In this document: positions 31,826 through 40,308 of the stretch, piece after piece | Position numbering within the stretch: the first letter of the stretch is position 1 | Layout of the letters: every line of letters starts with the position of its first letter | DNA from: Lysobacter_L cavernae | GTDB taxonomy: Bacteria; Pseudomonadota; Gammaproteobacteria; Xanthomonadales; Xanthomonadaceae | Length of the DNA: 64,000 nucleotides | Assembly (NCBI RefSeq): GCF_042648505.1 | Contig: NZ_JBHRXK010000004.1 | Coordinates: 186,001-250,000 of the forward strand | Direction: 5' to 3' | Notes under the pieces: model-generated | Database searches by the model: none | Seen by the model: the letters and a program-made list of their open reading frames with translations, nothing else | Told to the model about the DNA's origin: nothing | Position numbers and translations under genes: made by a program

Positions 31826-34276
31826 ATGGGAATGTCCGGAGTGGCAGTGGCGGCGCCCGCGAACGCGGGCGTCGAGCAACGCGCGACCGTGGCCGCAATG
31901 CGGAGGGCGGAGACCGTTTACCGGCCCGACATCGATGGCCTGCGCGCCGTTGCCGTCCTCAGCGTCGTCATCTACCACCTCAACAAGGCATGGATGCCCG
32001 GTGGTTACGTTGGCGTCGACATCTTCTTCGTCATCTCCGGCTACCTGATCACCCGCAACATCTGGGGCGAGATGGAGGACAACCGGTTCTCCTTCGCCAA
32101 CTTCTACCTGCGGCGCATCCGCCGCATCGCGCCTGCATTCCTGGTGATGACCGCGGTCACGCTGGCCGCGGGCGCACTGACGCTGCTGCCGGAAGACCTG
32201 CTCGCGCTGGGCAAGTCCGCGTTGTGGGGCGTGTTCTCGCTCTCGAACGTCTACTTCTGGCGTTACCTCGACACTGGTTACTTTGCGGACTCGGCCGACG
32301 AAGTGCCGCTGCTGCACACCTGGTCGCTGGGCGTGGAAGAGCAATTCTACTTTCTCTGGCCGAGCGTGCTGCTGCTCGCCTCGATGGCGCGAAGCCGGCG
32401 TGCCGCGGCGCTGTCCATCGCGGCGGCGATCTGCGTAGCCTCTTTCGCCATCGGCGAGATGACCAACCTCTCGGCGCAGAAGTTTGCGTACTACATGCTG
32501 CCCGCGCGCGCGGGCGAGTTGATGGTGGGTGCACTGCTTGCGTTATGGATGCGCAATCCCTGGAGCCACGCGGACGACGCGCGGCGCGCGGGCGCGGAAG
32601 TCCTCGCAGCTGCTGGCTTCGGGCTGATCGCCTGGTCGCTGTACGCGCTCGACGACAACTCGGCGTTCCCGGGGATCAACGCGATCTACCCCTGCCTCGG
32701 CGCGGCGCTGCTGATGCTGGCCGGTGGGATGGGGTCGCGCCTGGTAGGGTTCGTGCTGACACCGCGACCGATGGTGTTCGTCGGCCTGATCTCGTATTCG
32801 CTCTATCTCTGGCACTGGCCGATCCTCGCCTTCCTCCGCTACTTCCTCGGTGAAGTGGAGGGTTGGTGGATCGTCGGTGCCGTGGTCGCGATGTTCGCGC
32901 TGGCGTATGCGAGCTACCGCTGGGTCGAATTGCCCGCACGGCACTGGCGCGGCGGCCGGCTGAAACAGGCAATCGTGTTGTATGCGGCGCCAAGCGCCGT
33001 GTTGTGCGCGATGGCCGGGACGATCTGGTACAGCGGCGGCCTACGCGCGACGATCGAATCCGCGCCGGGCTATCGCGAAGGGCGCGCACGCCTGGCTGCG
33101 TATACCTCGCCGGCAAACGAGTCGGTGTCCTACAACTGTATCGTCAACGAAGTCGATGAGAAGATCCTCGACGATGCTCGCTGCCTGACCGGTGACTTGG
33201 AAGCCAACGAAGGTCGTCCCGACGTGCTGCTCTGGGGCGACTCGCTGGCTGCGGCCTACCTCGGTACGATGTCCGTATTCGCGAAGGAAGAACGCCTGCT
33301 CGTGCGCAATGCCACGCATTCGGCGTGTCCGCCGGTGTTCGGTGAGATTGAGTACGGTATGCCGCGCTTCCATGCGAGCTGCTCGAAGTTCCGTGCGAAC
33401 ATGCAGCCGCACATCCTGTCCGGCAGCTACCGTGTTGTCGTCATCAGTGGCGGCTGGGCGCAGTACGACAAGGACGCGCGCTTCCGCGAAGACTTCCGCG
33501 CGACAGTGGTCGCGATGACGTCTGCCGGCATCGACGTCGTGATCATTGGCCAGATGCCGTGGATGCAGAACTACAATCGCGAATGCGACTCGCGCGGCGT
33601 GCGTCTCGGCCTGTCGTCGTGCGAAGCGCGAATGTCCAATCGGGACACCGGTGGAGCTGACATCGAAGGCTGGCTTGAGGGTCTCGCGCAAGCCACTCCT
33701 CGTGTCACGTACCTCACGCCGCGCAACGTGATCTGCAGGTCGGGATTGTGTTCACCCTACCTCGATGGCCGTCCCGTCTACTACGACAAGTCGCACCTGA
33801 GCATGAGCGGTTCGTGGGCCGTCGGCCGTCACCTTCTCGTGGGGCCGGAGCGGACGGCCTGGTCCACTGCGGTGTCGCGTGGAAACCGGATGGGGGCGAA
33901 TGACATGCGCGCGGTCACGACAGCTGAGCCGGTCGCGGAAGCATTCAGGCCACGCCTGTTACCTTTCGCTCTCGGTGGCTATTATCCAAGTTTCCCCTAT
34001 CACGTACGTTCGCAACAGGGACTCGATTCCACGCGCGGTCCGGCGGCAGCCGTCCTCGAATACTGGGGCGTGAATGAGGGGGAGGTGCTCGCTTCGATCG
34101 AGCGCGATATGGGTAGCCTGGGCTTCACGCCCGTTGCCCGGCGCGCATCTGGCGGAGCGACCCGGCTGGATTTCGAAAAGCCCGGCGTCCCCCGCGTCTC
34201 CGTCAGCGTCGGACCGCTTGGTATGCTGCAGCCCCAGGCGCCGAAGGTGGCTGGGGTCGTTTACCTGCGATGGTGA
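31826..34276 (+). CDS. OafA-type membrane acyltransferase with SGNH domain and extra C-terminal domain
   Basis: 816 residues. Acyltransferase-3 domain (about 30-400) with about ten membrane helices: YRPDIDGLRAVAVLSVVIYH (catalytic His51), GGYVGVDIFFVISGYL, HTWSLGVEEQFYFLWP, and SYSLYLWHWPIL near its end. A periplasmic SGNH hydrolase domain (about 450-690) has DVLLWGDSLAAAYLG and SHLSMSGS, supplying block I Ser and block V His. This pairing is typical of O-antigen/peptidoglycan O-acetyltransferases that use acyl-CoA in the cytoplasm and hand the acyl group out. The last 104 residues repeat the domain of the upstream lipoprotein. Acetyl is the likeliest group transferred. The start could also be Met3. 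Confidence 0.85.
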   Translation: MGMSGVAVAAPANAGVEQRATVAAMRRAETVYRPDIDGLRAVAVLSVVIYHLNKAWMPGGYVGVDIFFVISGYLITRNIWGEMEDNRFSFANFYLRRIRRIAPAFLVMTAVTLAAGALTLLPEDLLALGKSALWGVFSLSNVYFWRYLDTGYFADSADEVPLLHTWSLGVEEQFYFLWPSVLLLASMARSRRAAALSIAAAICVASFAIGEMTNLSAQKFAYYMLPARAGELMVGALLALWMRNPWSHADDARRAGAEVLAAAGFGLIAWSLYALDDNSAFPGINAIYPCLGAALLMLAGGMGSRLVGFVLTPRPMVFVGLISYSLYLWHWPILAFLRYFLGEVEGWWIVGAVVAMFALAYASYRWVELPARHWRGGRLKQAIVLYAAPSAVLCAMAGTIWYSGGLRATIESAPGYREGRARLAAYTSPANESVSYNCIVNEVDEKILDDARCLTGDLEANEGRPDVLLWGDSLAAAYLGTMSVFAKEERLLVRNATHSACPPVFGEIEYGMPRFHASCSKFRANMQPHILSGSYRVVVISGGWAQYDKDARFREDFRATVVAMTSAGIDVVIIGQMPWMQNYNRECDSRGVRLGLSSCEARMSNRDTGGADIEGWLEGLAQATPRVTYLTPRNVICRSGLCSPYLDGRPVYYDKSHLSMSGSWAVGRHLLVGPERTAWSTAVSRGNRMGANDMRAVTTAEPVAEAFRPRLLPFALGGYYPSFPYHVRSQQGLDSTRGPAAAVLEYWGVNEGEVLASIERDMGSLGFTPVARRASGGATRLDFEKPGVPRVSVSVGPLGMLQPQAPKVAGVVYLRW

Positions 34277-34302
34277 CCTGACACGCGGATACGGAGCGGT
34301 GC

Positions 34303-35001
34303 ATGTGGGATGAACTACAGCCTTACCTGCCGAAAGACACCGCGGCGCAATACAGCGCAACGCAATACGCGACGAAGCTTGCGCCACTGCTACCTGCCGG
34401 GGCCCTCGTCATCGACCTGGGATGCGGCTCCGGTGTTTCGATAGACCTGTTCAAACGCGCCGCGCCGCATGCGAAGTGGATTGGCGTCGACATCGAGCAT
34501 TCGCCGGAAGTCGACGCACGTTCGCGCGAGGACGCCGAGTTTCGCACCTACGACGGCGTGAACATTCCCGTCAAAGCGGACTCGATCGACATGATCTACA
34601 GTCGCCAGGTGTTCGAACATGTCCGCTATCCCGAGCAGGTGTTGGCCGACATCAAGCGTGCACTGAAACCGGGCGGTGTGTTCATTGGCTCGACGTCGCA
34701 CCTGGAGCCGTACCACTCTTTCAGCTTCTGGAACTTCACCCCGTTCGGTTTCAAGCGCCTGGTGGATGCGTCGGGGCTGCGACTGGTCGAGATCCGCCCC
34801 GGTATCGACGGCGTCACCCTCATTACTCGCGCGTACCGCAACAACGACCCTGCGATGAATCGTTGGTTCGGGGAGGAATCGCCGATGAACCAGGAGATCG
34901 ATGCGTGGGCGAAGGAGAACAACTACAGCGTCCAGCAGGCGGCATTCCGCAAACTCGCCTTTTGCGGGCAGTTCGTATTCTGGGTCAAGAAGCCGGAATG
35001 A
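34303..35001 (+). CDS. Class I SAM-dependent methyltransferase
   Basis: 232 residues. Motif I VIDLGCGSGVSIDLF, acidic loop GVDIEH, and the Methyltransf_11-type block SIDMIYSRQVFEHVRYPEQV with ALKPGGVFIGSTSH. It probably methylates a sugar or another component of the O-chain; no specificity can be read from sequence. The stop overlaps the next start (ATGA, 34998-35001), so the two products are likely made together. It lies 26 bases after the acyltransferase gene. Confidence 0.83.
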   Translation: MWDELQPYLPKDTAAQYSATQYATKLAPLLPAGALVIDLGCGSGVSIDLFKRAAPHAKWIGVDIEHSPEVDARSREDAEFRTYDGVNIPVKADSIDMIYSRQVFEHVRYPEQVLADIKRALKPGGVFIGSTSHLEPYHSFSFWNFTPFGFKRLVDASGLRLVEIRPGIDGVTLITRAYRNNDPAMNRWFGEESPMNQEIDAWAKENNYSVQQAAFRKLAFCGQFVFWVKKPE

Positions 35002-35708
35002 CGCAACGCGTTTTCATCTTCGGGAGTTGCGTCTCCCGGGATGCGCTGGAGCAAGTGCCAAGCGTGTTCGAATTGACCGGGTATCTCGCACGCACGTCGA
35101 TGGCGAGCATCGGCATGCCGATGGTCGACGAGACGGAAGTGCGCGAGGTTGTGGCGGGGTTGGCGAGCCCGTTCCAGCGTCGCATGGCCACCAACGACCT
35201 CGACAAGGGCACGTTATCGGCGATCGTGTCGACGCCGCACGACGTGCTGCTCATCGACTTCATCGACGAGCGGTTTAACCTGCTGGCGACGGGCTCGTCG
35301 TTCTTCAGCCACTCGGGCGAACTGCAGCACGCAGGCATCGAGCCCGGCGAACGCGCCGTGATCGCGCCGGGCAGCGACGCTTTCATGTCGCTGTGGGTCG
35401 CCGGTTTCGAGCGATTCCTCGCCACGGTCGACGTTTCGACAGTAGTGCTCAATCGCGCGTACTGGGCCGAGCGATTCCAGGATGGATCCGATGCATCGAG
35501 CCTACGCTGGATCCGCGACAGCAACGCGATGCTGCAGCAGATCTACGACAAAGTGGATGCGCGCTGGTCGTTGCGCGCCATCGACTATCCCGAAGACATC
35601 GTCTTTGCCGACCCCCAGCACCGCTGGGGGAAGGCGCCGTACCACTACGCGCAGCCCTTCTACGAGCACACCGTCCATTCGCTGCAGGCATTGGCCCGCA
35701 GCGAATGA
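34998..35708 (+). CDS. DUF6270-like (SGNH-fold) protein of polysaccharide loci
   Basis: 236 residues starting VFIFGSCVSRDAL, a GSC-S motif placed like block I (GDS) of SGNH/GDSL hydrolases. LLIDFIDERFNLL and a C-terminal HYAQPFYEH follow. This pattern is seen in DUF6270 proteins, which are common in capsule and LPS clusters and have no established activity. A role in adding or removing an acyl group is possible. The ATG overlaps the preceding methyltransferase stop. It is the last plus-strand gene of the locus and meets wecB head to head with a 9-base gap. Confidence 0.65.
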   Translation: MTQRVFIFGSCVSRDALEQVPSVFELTGYLARTSMASIGMPMVDETEVREVVAGLASPFQRRMATNDLDKGTLSAIVSTPHDVLLIDFIDERFNLLATGSSFFSHSGELQHAGIEPGERAVIAPGSDAFMSLWVAGFERFLATVDVSTVVLNRAYWAERFQDGSDASSLRWIRDSNAMLQQIYDKVDARWSLRAIDYPEDIVFADPQHRWGKAPYHYAQPFYEHTVHSLQALARSE

Positions 35709-35717
35709 CGTATACAG

Positions 35718-36860
35718 TCAGGCGCCTTTGTCGAACGCCTTGGCGATGAGATCAGCGATGCGGTGCGAGGCGAGGCCGTCGCCGTAGGGATTGTGGGCTT
35801 CCGACATCCGGGCATATTCGGCCTGGTCGTCCAGCAATTGTTCTACCGCGGCAACGATGCGCGCGTCGTCCGTGCCGACCAGACGCACGGTGCCGGCCTC
35901 GACTGCTTCCGGTCGTTCGGTCGTCTCGCGCATCACCAGCACCGGCTTACCGAGCGAAGGTGCTTCTTCCTGCACGCCGCCGGAGTCGGTGAGGATCAGG
36001 TGGGCCTGCTGCATGAGATAGACGAACGGCAGGTAGTCCTGCGGTTCGATCAGGTATACGTTGTCCAACTGCGACAGGTGGCGGCGCACCGGTTCCTGTA
36101 CGTTCGGATTGAGGTGCACGGGGTAGACCACCTGCACATCCTCGCGGTGCGCGATGCGGGCCAACGCCTTGCAGATCCGTTCGAAGCCCGCGCCGAAGTT
36201 CTCGCGACGGTGACCGGTGACCAGCACGAGTTTCCGCGACGCGTCGAGGAATGGGAAGCGCTGGTGCATCGCCTCGCTTAGGGTTGCATCGTCCTTCAGA
36301 CGCGCATCGACCTCCAGCAGCGCATCTATGACGGTGTTTCCGGTCACGTGGATGTGGTTGGCGGCGATGCCTTCCTGCAACAGATTAGTGCGTGAGCCAC
36401 CGGTGGGGGCGAAGTGTATCGCGCACAGCGGCGCGGTCAGGCGCCGGTTCATTTCCTCGGGCCACGGCGCATGCATGTTGCCCGTGCGCAGGCCCGCTTC
36501 GACGTGCCCGATGGGGATGCGCGCGTAAAAGCCAGCAAGCGCCGCCGACAGTGTCGTGGATGTGTCGCCATGGACCAAGATCATCTGCGGTTGCAGTTTG
36601 TCAAATACCGGTGTCATGCCCTGCAGGATGCGCGCGGTGATGTCCGGTAGCGTCTGGCCAGGCTGCATGATGTCAAGGTCCGCATCCGGGTGGATCTCGA
36701 AGATCGCCAGGACTTGGTCGAGCATCTGGCGATGCTGCGCGGTTACTACTACCTGCGCCTGAAGTTCCGGATGTGCCTGGATCGCGTGCACGACGGGGGC
36801 CATTTTAATGGCTTCGGGGCGCGTCCCGAAGACCACCATGATCTTCTTCTTCGCAGGCAT
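35718..36860 (-). CDS. wecB: UDP-N-acetylglucosamine 2-epimerase (non-hydrolysing)
   Basis: 380 residues from the ATG at 36860. Family motifs: VFGTRPEAIKMAPV, QHRQMLDQVL, VHGDTSTTLSAALAGFY, HVEAGLRTG, TGHRRENFG and LTDSGGVQEEAPSLGKPVL. It interconverts UDP-GlcNAc and UDP-ManNAc, the precursor that WecC at 22168 oxidises. The start codon overlaps the etfA stop by one base (TGATG on the minus strand), so wecB is the third gene of the etfB-etfA-wecB unit and is translationally coupled to a housekeeping gene. This is unusual for an O-antigen precursor gene. Confidence 0.95.
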   Translation of the reverse strand: MPAKKKIMVVFGTRPEAIKMAPVVHAIQAHPELQAQVVVTAQHRQMLDQVLAIFEIHPDADLDIMQPGQTLPDITARILQGMTPVFDKLQPQMILVHGDTSTTLSAALAGFYARIPIGHVEAGLRTGNMHAPWPEEMNRRLTAPLCAIHFAPTGGSRTNLLQEGIAANHIHVTGNTVIDALLEVDARLKDDATLSEAMHQRFPFLDASRKLVLVTGHRRENFGAGFERICKALARIAHREDVQVVYPVHLNPNVQEPVRRHLSQLDNVYLIEPQDYLPFVYLMQQAHLILTDSGGVQEEAPSLGKPVLVMRETTERPEAVEAGTVRLVGTDDARIVAAVEQLLDDQAEYARMSEAHNPYGDGLASHRIADLIAKAFDKGA

Positions 36861-37798
36861 CAAAGCGCGGCCTGCAGTTCCGGCAGCAGTTGGAACAGAT
36901 CCCCTGCCAGCCCGATATCGGCAATCTCGAAGATCGGCGCGTCGCCGTCCTTGTTGATCGCCACGATCGTGCCTGCGTCCTTGATGCCGGTCAGGTGCTG
37001 AATCGCGCCGGAGATGCCGACTGCGATGTACAGCTCAGGCGCGATGATCTTGCCGGTCTGGCCGACCTGCAGCTCGTTGGGTACATAGCCGGCGTCGACT
37101 GCAGCGCGCGATGCGCCGACCGCGGCGCCGAGTTTGTCGGCGAGGTCGTAGATGATCTTGAAGTTCTCGGCCGAGCCTACGCCGCGCCCGCCGGACACCA
37201 CACGGCGGGCCGACTGCAGGTCGGGGCGGTCGGACTTGCCGGCGGCCAGGCCGACGTAACGGGTGTGCGACGGCAGGGTGGCTTCGACCGATACGGCCTC
37301 GACAGCAGCGCTGCCGCCCTTGGCCGCTTCCGGCCAGGAGGCGGTGCGCACGGTCGCGACCACGGCGTGGTCGGCCGGGGCCTCGACGGTGATGATCGCA
37401 TTGCCGGCGTAGATCGGGCGCTTGAAGGTGTGGGAGCCTTCCACCGCCATCACGTCCGACACCTGGGCCACGCCAAGCAGGGCGGCCACGCACGGCATCA
37501 GGTCCTTGCCGAAGGTGGTGCTGGGGCCGAATACGTGGCTGTAGCCGGCGGCGGCCTTGGCCACCTGCGGTGCCAGCACCTGGGCGATGGCATGGGCGTT
37601 GGCGGCATTGGCGACGGTCAGTACCTTGCCGACGCCAGCGATCTGCGCGGCCTGCGCGGCGACGACGACGGGGTCGGCCGCCAGCACGACGATGTCGATG
37701 GACTCGGGCTTGAGCACCTGCGCGGCGGACACGCACTTGGCGGTGGAGGCGTTGAGCTTGCCGTCCAGATGTTCGGCGACGATGAGGACTTTGGACAT
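36860..37798 (-). CDS. etfA: Electron transfer flavoprotein alpha subunit
   Basis: 312 residues from the ATG at 37798, beginning MSKVLIVAEHLDGKLN. The frame is open further upstream, but there it only translates the REP-like palindrome. The FAD-binding C-domain is clear: VVSGGRGVGSAENF, AAVGASRAAVDAGYVPNELQVGQTG, PELYIAVGISGAIQHLTG and AINKDGDAPIFEIADIGLAGD. With EtfB it carries electrons from acyl-CoA and amino-acid dehydrogenases to ETF-ubiquinone oxidoreductase (gene at 43883). etfA is the right-hand landmark of the LPS locus in Xanthomonas. Confidence 0.96.
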   Translation of the reverse strand: MSKVLIVAEHLDGKLNASTAKCVSAAQVLKPESIDIVVLAADPVVVAAQAAQIAGVGKVLTVANAANAHAIAQVLAPQVAKAAAGYSHVFGPSTTFGKDLMPCVAALLGVAQVSDVMAVEGSHTFKRPIYAGNAIITVEAPADHAVVATVRTASWPEAAKGGSAAVEAVSVEATLPSHTRYVGLAAGKSDRPDLQSARRVVSGGRGVGSAENFKIIYDLADKLGAAVGASRAAVDAGYVPNELQVGQTGKIIAPELYIAVGISGAIQHLTGIKDAGTIVAINKDGDAPIFEIADIGLAGDLFQLLPELQAAL

Positions 37799-37815
37799 GT
37801 CTAGTTCCCTTGTTC

Positions 37816-37900
37816 CGTCGTTCCCGCGTAGCCGGGAACCCAGTGTCTTTGGTTTGGATGGCGACAAAGTCGCTGGATTCCCGCCTTCGCGGGAATGACG
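37816..37900. repeat. REP-like paired palindrome between etfB and etfA
   Basis: Two palindromic arms face each other. The left begins CGTCGTTCCCGCG (37816-37843), the right ends CGCGGGAATGACG (37873-37900). The centre shares CCCAGTGTCTTT and AGTCGCTGGAT with the copy at 50237-50319 in reverse orientation. It is a BIME-like pair of REP units inside an operon. Translated, it gives the familiar artefact SRLRGNDG. Confidence 0.85.
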
Positions 37901-37904
37901 AGCG

Positions 37905-38651
37905 TCAAAGCAGGCCTTTCTGCTTGAGTGCGGCAACCAGTTCAGCCGCGTCCTTGACCATCACGCCGCGGCTGCGCTTGGCCGGCGCGGCGTAGTGGGT
38001 GGTCTTGAGGGTGTCGCCGGTGTCGACGCCGAGATCGGCGAAATTGATCGACTCCAGCGGCTTGCTCTTGGCCTTCATGATGTCGGGCAGCTTGATGAAG
38101 CGTGGCTCGTTCAGGCGCAGGTCGGTGGTGACCACGGCCGGCAGATCGACTTCCAGCGTTTCCAGGCCGGCGTCGACTTCGCGGGTGACGGTGGCCTTTC
38201 CGTCGGCGACCTCAAGTTTCGAGGCGAAAGTAGCCTGCGGGCGGCCCCACAGCGTGGCCAGCATCTGCCCGGTCTGGTTGGCGTCGTCGTCGATGGCCTG
38301 CTTGCCCAGGATCACCAGGTCCGGCTGCTCCTTCTCGATCAGCTTGAGCAGGGTGCGGGCGGCTGTCAGTGGCTGGATCGGGGCGTCGCTGACCACGTGG
38401 ATGGCGCGGTTGGCGCCCATGGCCAGGCCGTTTCGCAGGTGCGCCTGGGCGTCGGCGGGGGCGATCGTGGCGACCACGACCTCGGTGGCGATGCCCTTGT
38501 CGCGCAGGCGCAGGGCTTCTTCCAGGGCGATTTCGTCGAACGGGTTGGGCGACAGCTTGACGCCGTCGGTGACCACGCCGGAGCCGTCCGGCTTGACCTG
38601 GATGCGGACATTGAAGTCCACCACGCGCTTGTAACCGACGAGGATCTTCAT
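37905..38651 (-). CDS. etfB: Electron transfer flavoprotein beta subunit
   Basis: 248 residues from the ATG at 38651: MKILVGYKRVVDFNVRIQVK, NPFDEIALEEALRLRD, the AMP-binding loop region DLVILGKQAIDDDANQTGQM, and the dehydrogenase recognition loop LRLNEPRFIKLPDIMKAKSK. It forms the ETF heterodimer with EtfA. It is the first gene of the etfB-etfA-wecB unit; a REP pair separates it from etfA by 106 bases, which may alter the etfB:etfA mRNA ratio. The divergent gap to xanB (38652-38892) carries no recognisable regulatory site beyond a short direct repeat TATGGGCAAG near 38800. Confidence 0.95.
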   Translation of the reverse strand: MKILVGYKRVVDFNVRIQVKPDGSGVVTDGVKLSPNPFDEIALEEALRLRDKGIATEVVVATIAPADAQAHLRNGLAMGANRAIHVVSDAPIQPLTAARTLLKLIEKEQPDLVILGKQAIDDDANQTGQMLATLWGRPQATFASKLEVADGKATVTREVDAGLETLEVDLPAVVTTDLRLNEPRFIKLPDIMKAKSKPLESINFADLGVDTGDTLKTTHYAAPAKRSRGVMVKDAAELVAALKQKGLL

Positions 38652-38892
38652 CGTTCGGGGGTCCTGTGGAGTTGCGCGGCCGATTGGGCCGAGAGCCGCC
38701 AATTCTAGCCGAGAGCCGCCCCCTACGCAGGCGCACGGTGCCGACGTCCGTACCTGACCCGGTCTGTCGTCGGTTGGTCGCCGATTACGTTTTGCAGGTA
38801 TATGGGCAAGTATGGGCAAGGAAAATGGGAGCCGAGGAGATTCGAAGCCCGATCCGGTACCCTTCAGGCCGCTCTATCCATGCGGAGTCGAA

Positions 38893-40305
38893 ATGCTTCA
38901 TCCGGTCATTCTCAGCGGCGGCAGCGGGACCCGGCTGTGGCCGTTGTCGCGGCAGAACCAGCCCAAGCAGTTCCTTGCCCTGATCGGCGATCACTCGCTG
39001 TACCAGGAGACCGTCCTGCGGGCCAGCAAGCTTCCTGGCGCGCAGGCGCCGGTGACCGTGTGCAGCGAGGACCATCGCTTCATGGTCGGCGAGCAACTGC
39101 AGGGCATCGGCGTCGCCAGCGGCGGCATCCTGCTGGAGCCGGTCGCGCGCAGTACTGCGCCGGCGATCGCCCTGGCTGCCTTGCATGTGCTGGCGCGCGA
39201 TCCTGCGGCGACCTTGCTGGTGATGCCGGCCGATCACCTGATCGAGGACGAGGTCGCCTTCCGCAGTGCAGTCGAGGCCGCCACCAGCCTGGCCGAACAG
39301 GATTGGCTGGTCACCTTCGGCATCACGCCTGAGTACGCCGAAACCGGCTACGGCTACATCCTGCGTGGCGAGTCACTGGGCGATGGCGGCTACCGGGTGC
39401 AGCGCTTCGTCGAAAAGCCGGACCTGGCTACGGCCGAGGGGTATCTGGTCGAAGGCACCTACGCCTGGAACTCGGGCATGTTCCTGTTCCGCGCGCAGCG
39501 TTATCTCGATGAGCTGGCGCGCCATGCACCGACGGTTCTGGAGGCGGCACAGGCCGCCATGGCGGCTTCCACGTCCGATCTGGATTTCATCCGCGTCGGT
39601 CACGATGCACTTGCCGCCAGCCCCAGCGATTCGATCGATTACGCGGTCATGGAGAAAACCGACCGCGCCGCCGTGGTTCCGGTCCGCTGCGGCTGGAGCG
39701 ACATCGGCTCGTGGTCGTCGCTGTGGTCGGTGGCGCAGCGCGACGACGACGGCAATCGCTACGAAGGCGACGTGATCGCGGTCGACACGCGCGACAGCCT
39801 GGTACGTGCCTCGGAGCGGCGGATGATCGCCACCATCGGGGTCGAGGATCTGGTCATCGTCGACACCGCCGACGCCACGCTGGTCGCGCGCAAGGACCGG
39901 GTGCAGGACGTCAAGGCCGTGGTCGATCGCCTCAAGGCCGCCGGTCGCCAGGAGCATTTGTTCCACCGCAAGGTCTACCGCCCCTGGGGCAGTTACGATT
40001 CGATTGGCGTGGGTGCGCGGTTCCAGGTGAAGCGGATTGTGGTCAAGCCGGGTGCCGCGTTGAGCCTGCAGAAGCATGCTCATCGCGCCGAGCACTGGGT
40101 GGTCGTGTCGGGAGTAGCCGAGGTCACCTGCGACGACAAGGTGTTCGACCTGCACGAGAACCAGAGCACCTACATCCCGCTTGGCAGCGTGCATCGCCTG
40201 CGCAACCGCGGCAGCGAGCCGGTCGAGCTGATCGAGGTGCAGTCGGGCCATTACCTGGGCGAGGACGACATCGTCCGGCTCGAGGACGTGTACGGACGTT
40301 CCTGA
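38893..40305 (+). CDS. xanB: Bifunctional mannose-1-phosphate guanylyltransferase / mannose-6-phosphate isomerase
   Basis: 470 residues. The N-terminal nucleotidyltransferase (1-290) has GGSGTRLWPLSR, FVEKPDLATAEGYL, NSGMFLFRA and CGWSDIGSWSSLW. The C-terminal cupin isomerase (about 340-465) has RPWGSYDSI, LSLQKHAHRAEHWVVVSG and IPLGSVHRLRN, with the metal-binding His residues. It makes GDP-mannose from fructose-6-phosphate together with a phosphomannomutase (XanA), which is not in the window. Products feed LPS and exopolysaccharide. The ATG at 38893 was chosen over the open upstream frame because the conserved N-terminus begins there. Confidence 0.93.
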   Translation: MLHPVILSGGSGTRLWPLSRQNQPKQFLALIGDHSLYQETVLRASKLPGAQAPVTVCSEDHRFMVGEQLQGIGVASGGILLEPVARSTAPAIALAALHVLARDPAATLLVMPADHLIEDEVAFRSAVEAATSLAEQDWLVTFGITPEYAETGYGYILRGESLGDGGYRVQRFVEKPDLATAEGYLVEGTYAWNSGMFLFRAQRYLDELARHAPTVLEAAQAAMAASTSDLDFIRVGHDALAASPSDSIDYAVMEKTDRAAVVPVRCGWSDIGSWSSLWSVAQRDDDGNRYEGDVIAVDTRDSLVRASERRMIATIGVEDLVIVDTADATLVARKDRVQDVKAVVDRLKAAGRQEHLFHRKVYRPWGSYDSIGVGARFQVKRIVVKPGAALSLQKHAHRAEHWVVVSGVAEVTCDDKVFDLHENQSTYIPLGSVHRLRNRGSEPVELIEVQSGHYLGEDDIVRLEDVYGRS

Positions 40306-40308
40306 GGC

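Noticed and set aside
19155..36860. Treating the LPS locus as a phage or transposon island
   Set aside because: No integrase, transposase, attachment-site repeat or tRNA border is visible. Exchange by homologous recombination in the flanking genes explains it better.
37799..37936. An N-terminal extension of EtfA with SRLRGNDG
   Set aside because: This is the translation of the REP-like palindrome; EtfA homology begins at MSKVLIVAEH (ATG 37798).
38780..38890. A tRNA-like stretch (GAGATTCGAAGCCC) upstream of xanB
   Set aside because: It resembles a T-loop by chance; no acceptor, D or anticodon stems can be drawn around it.
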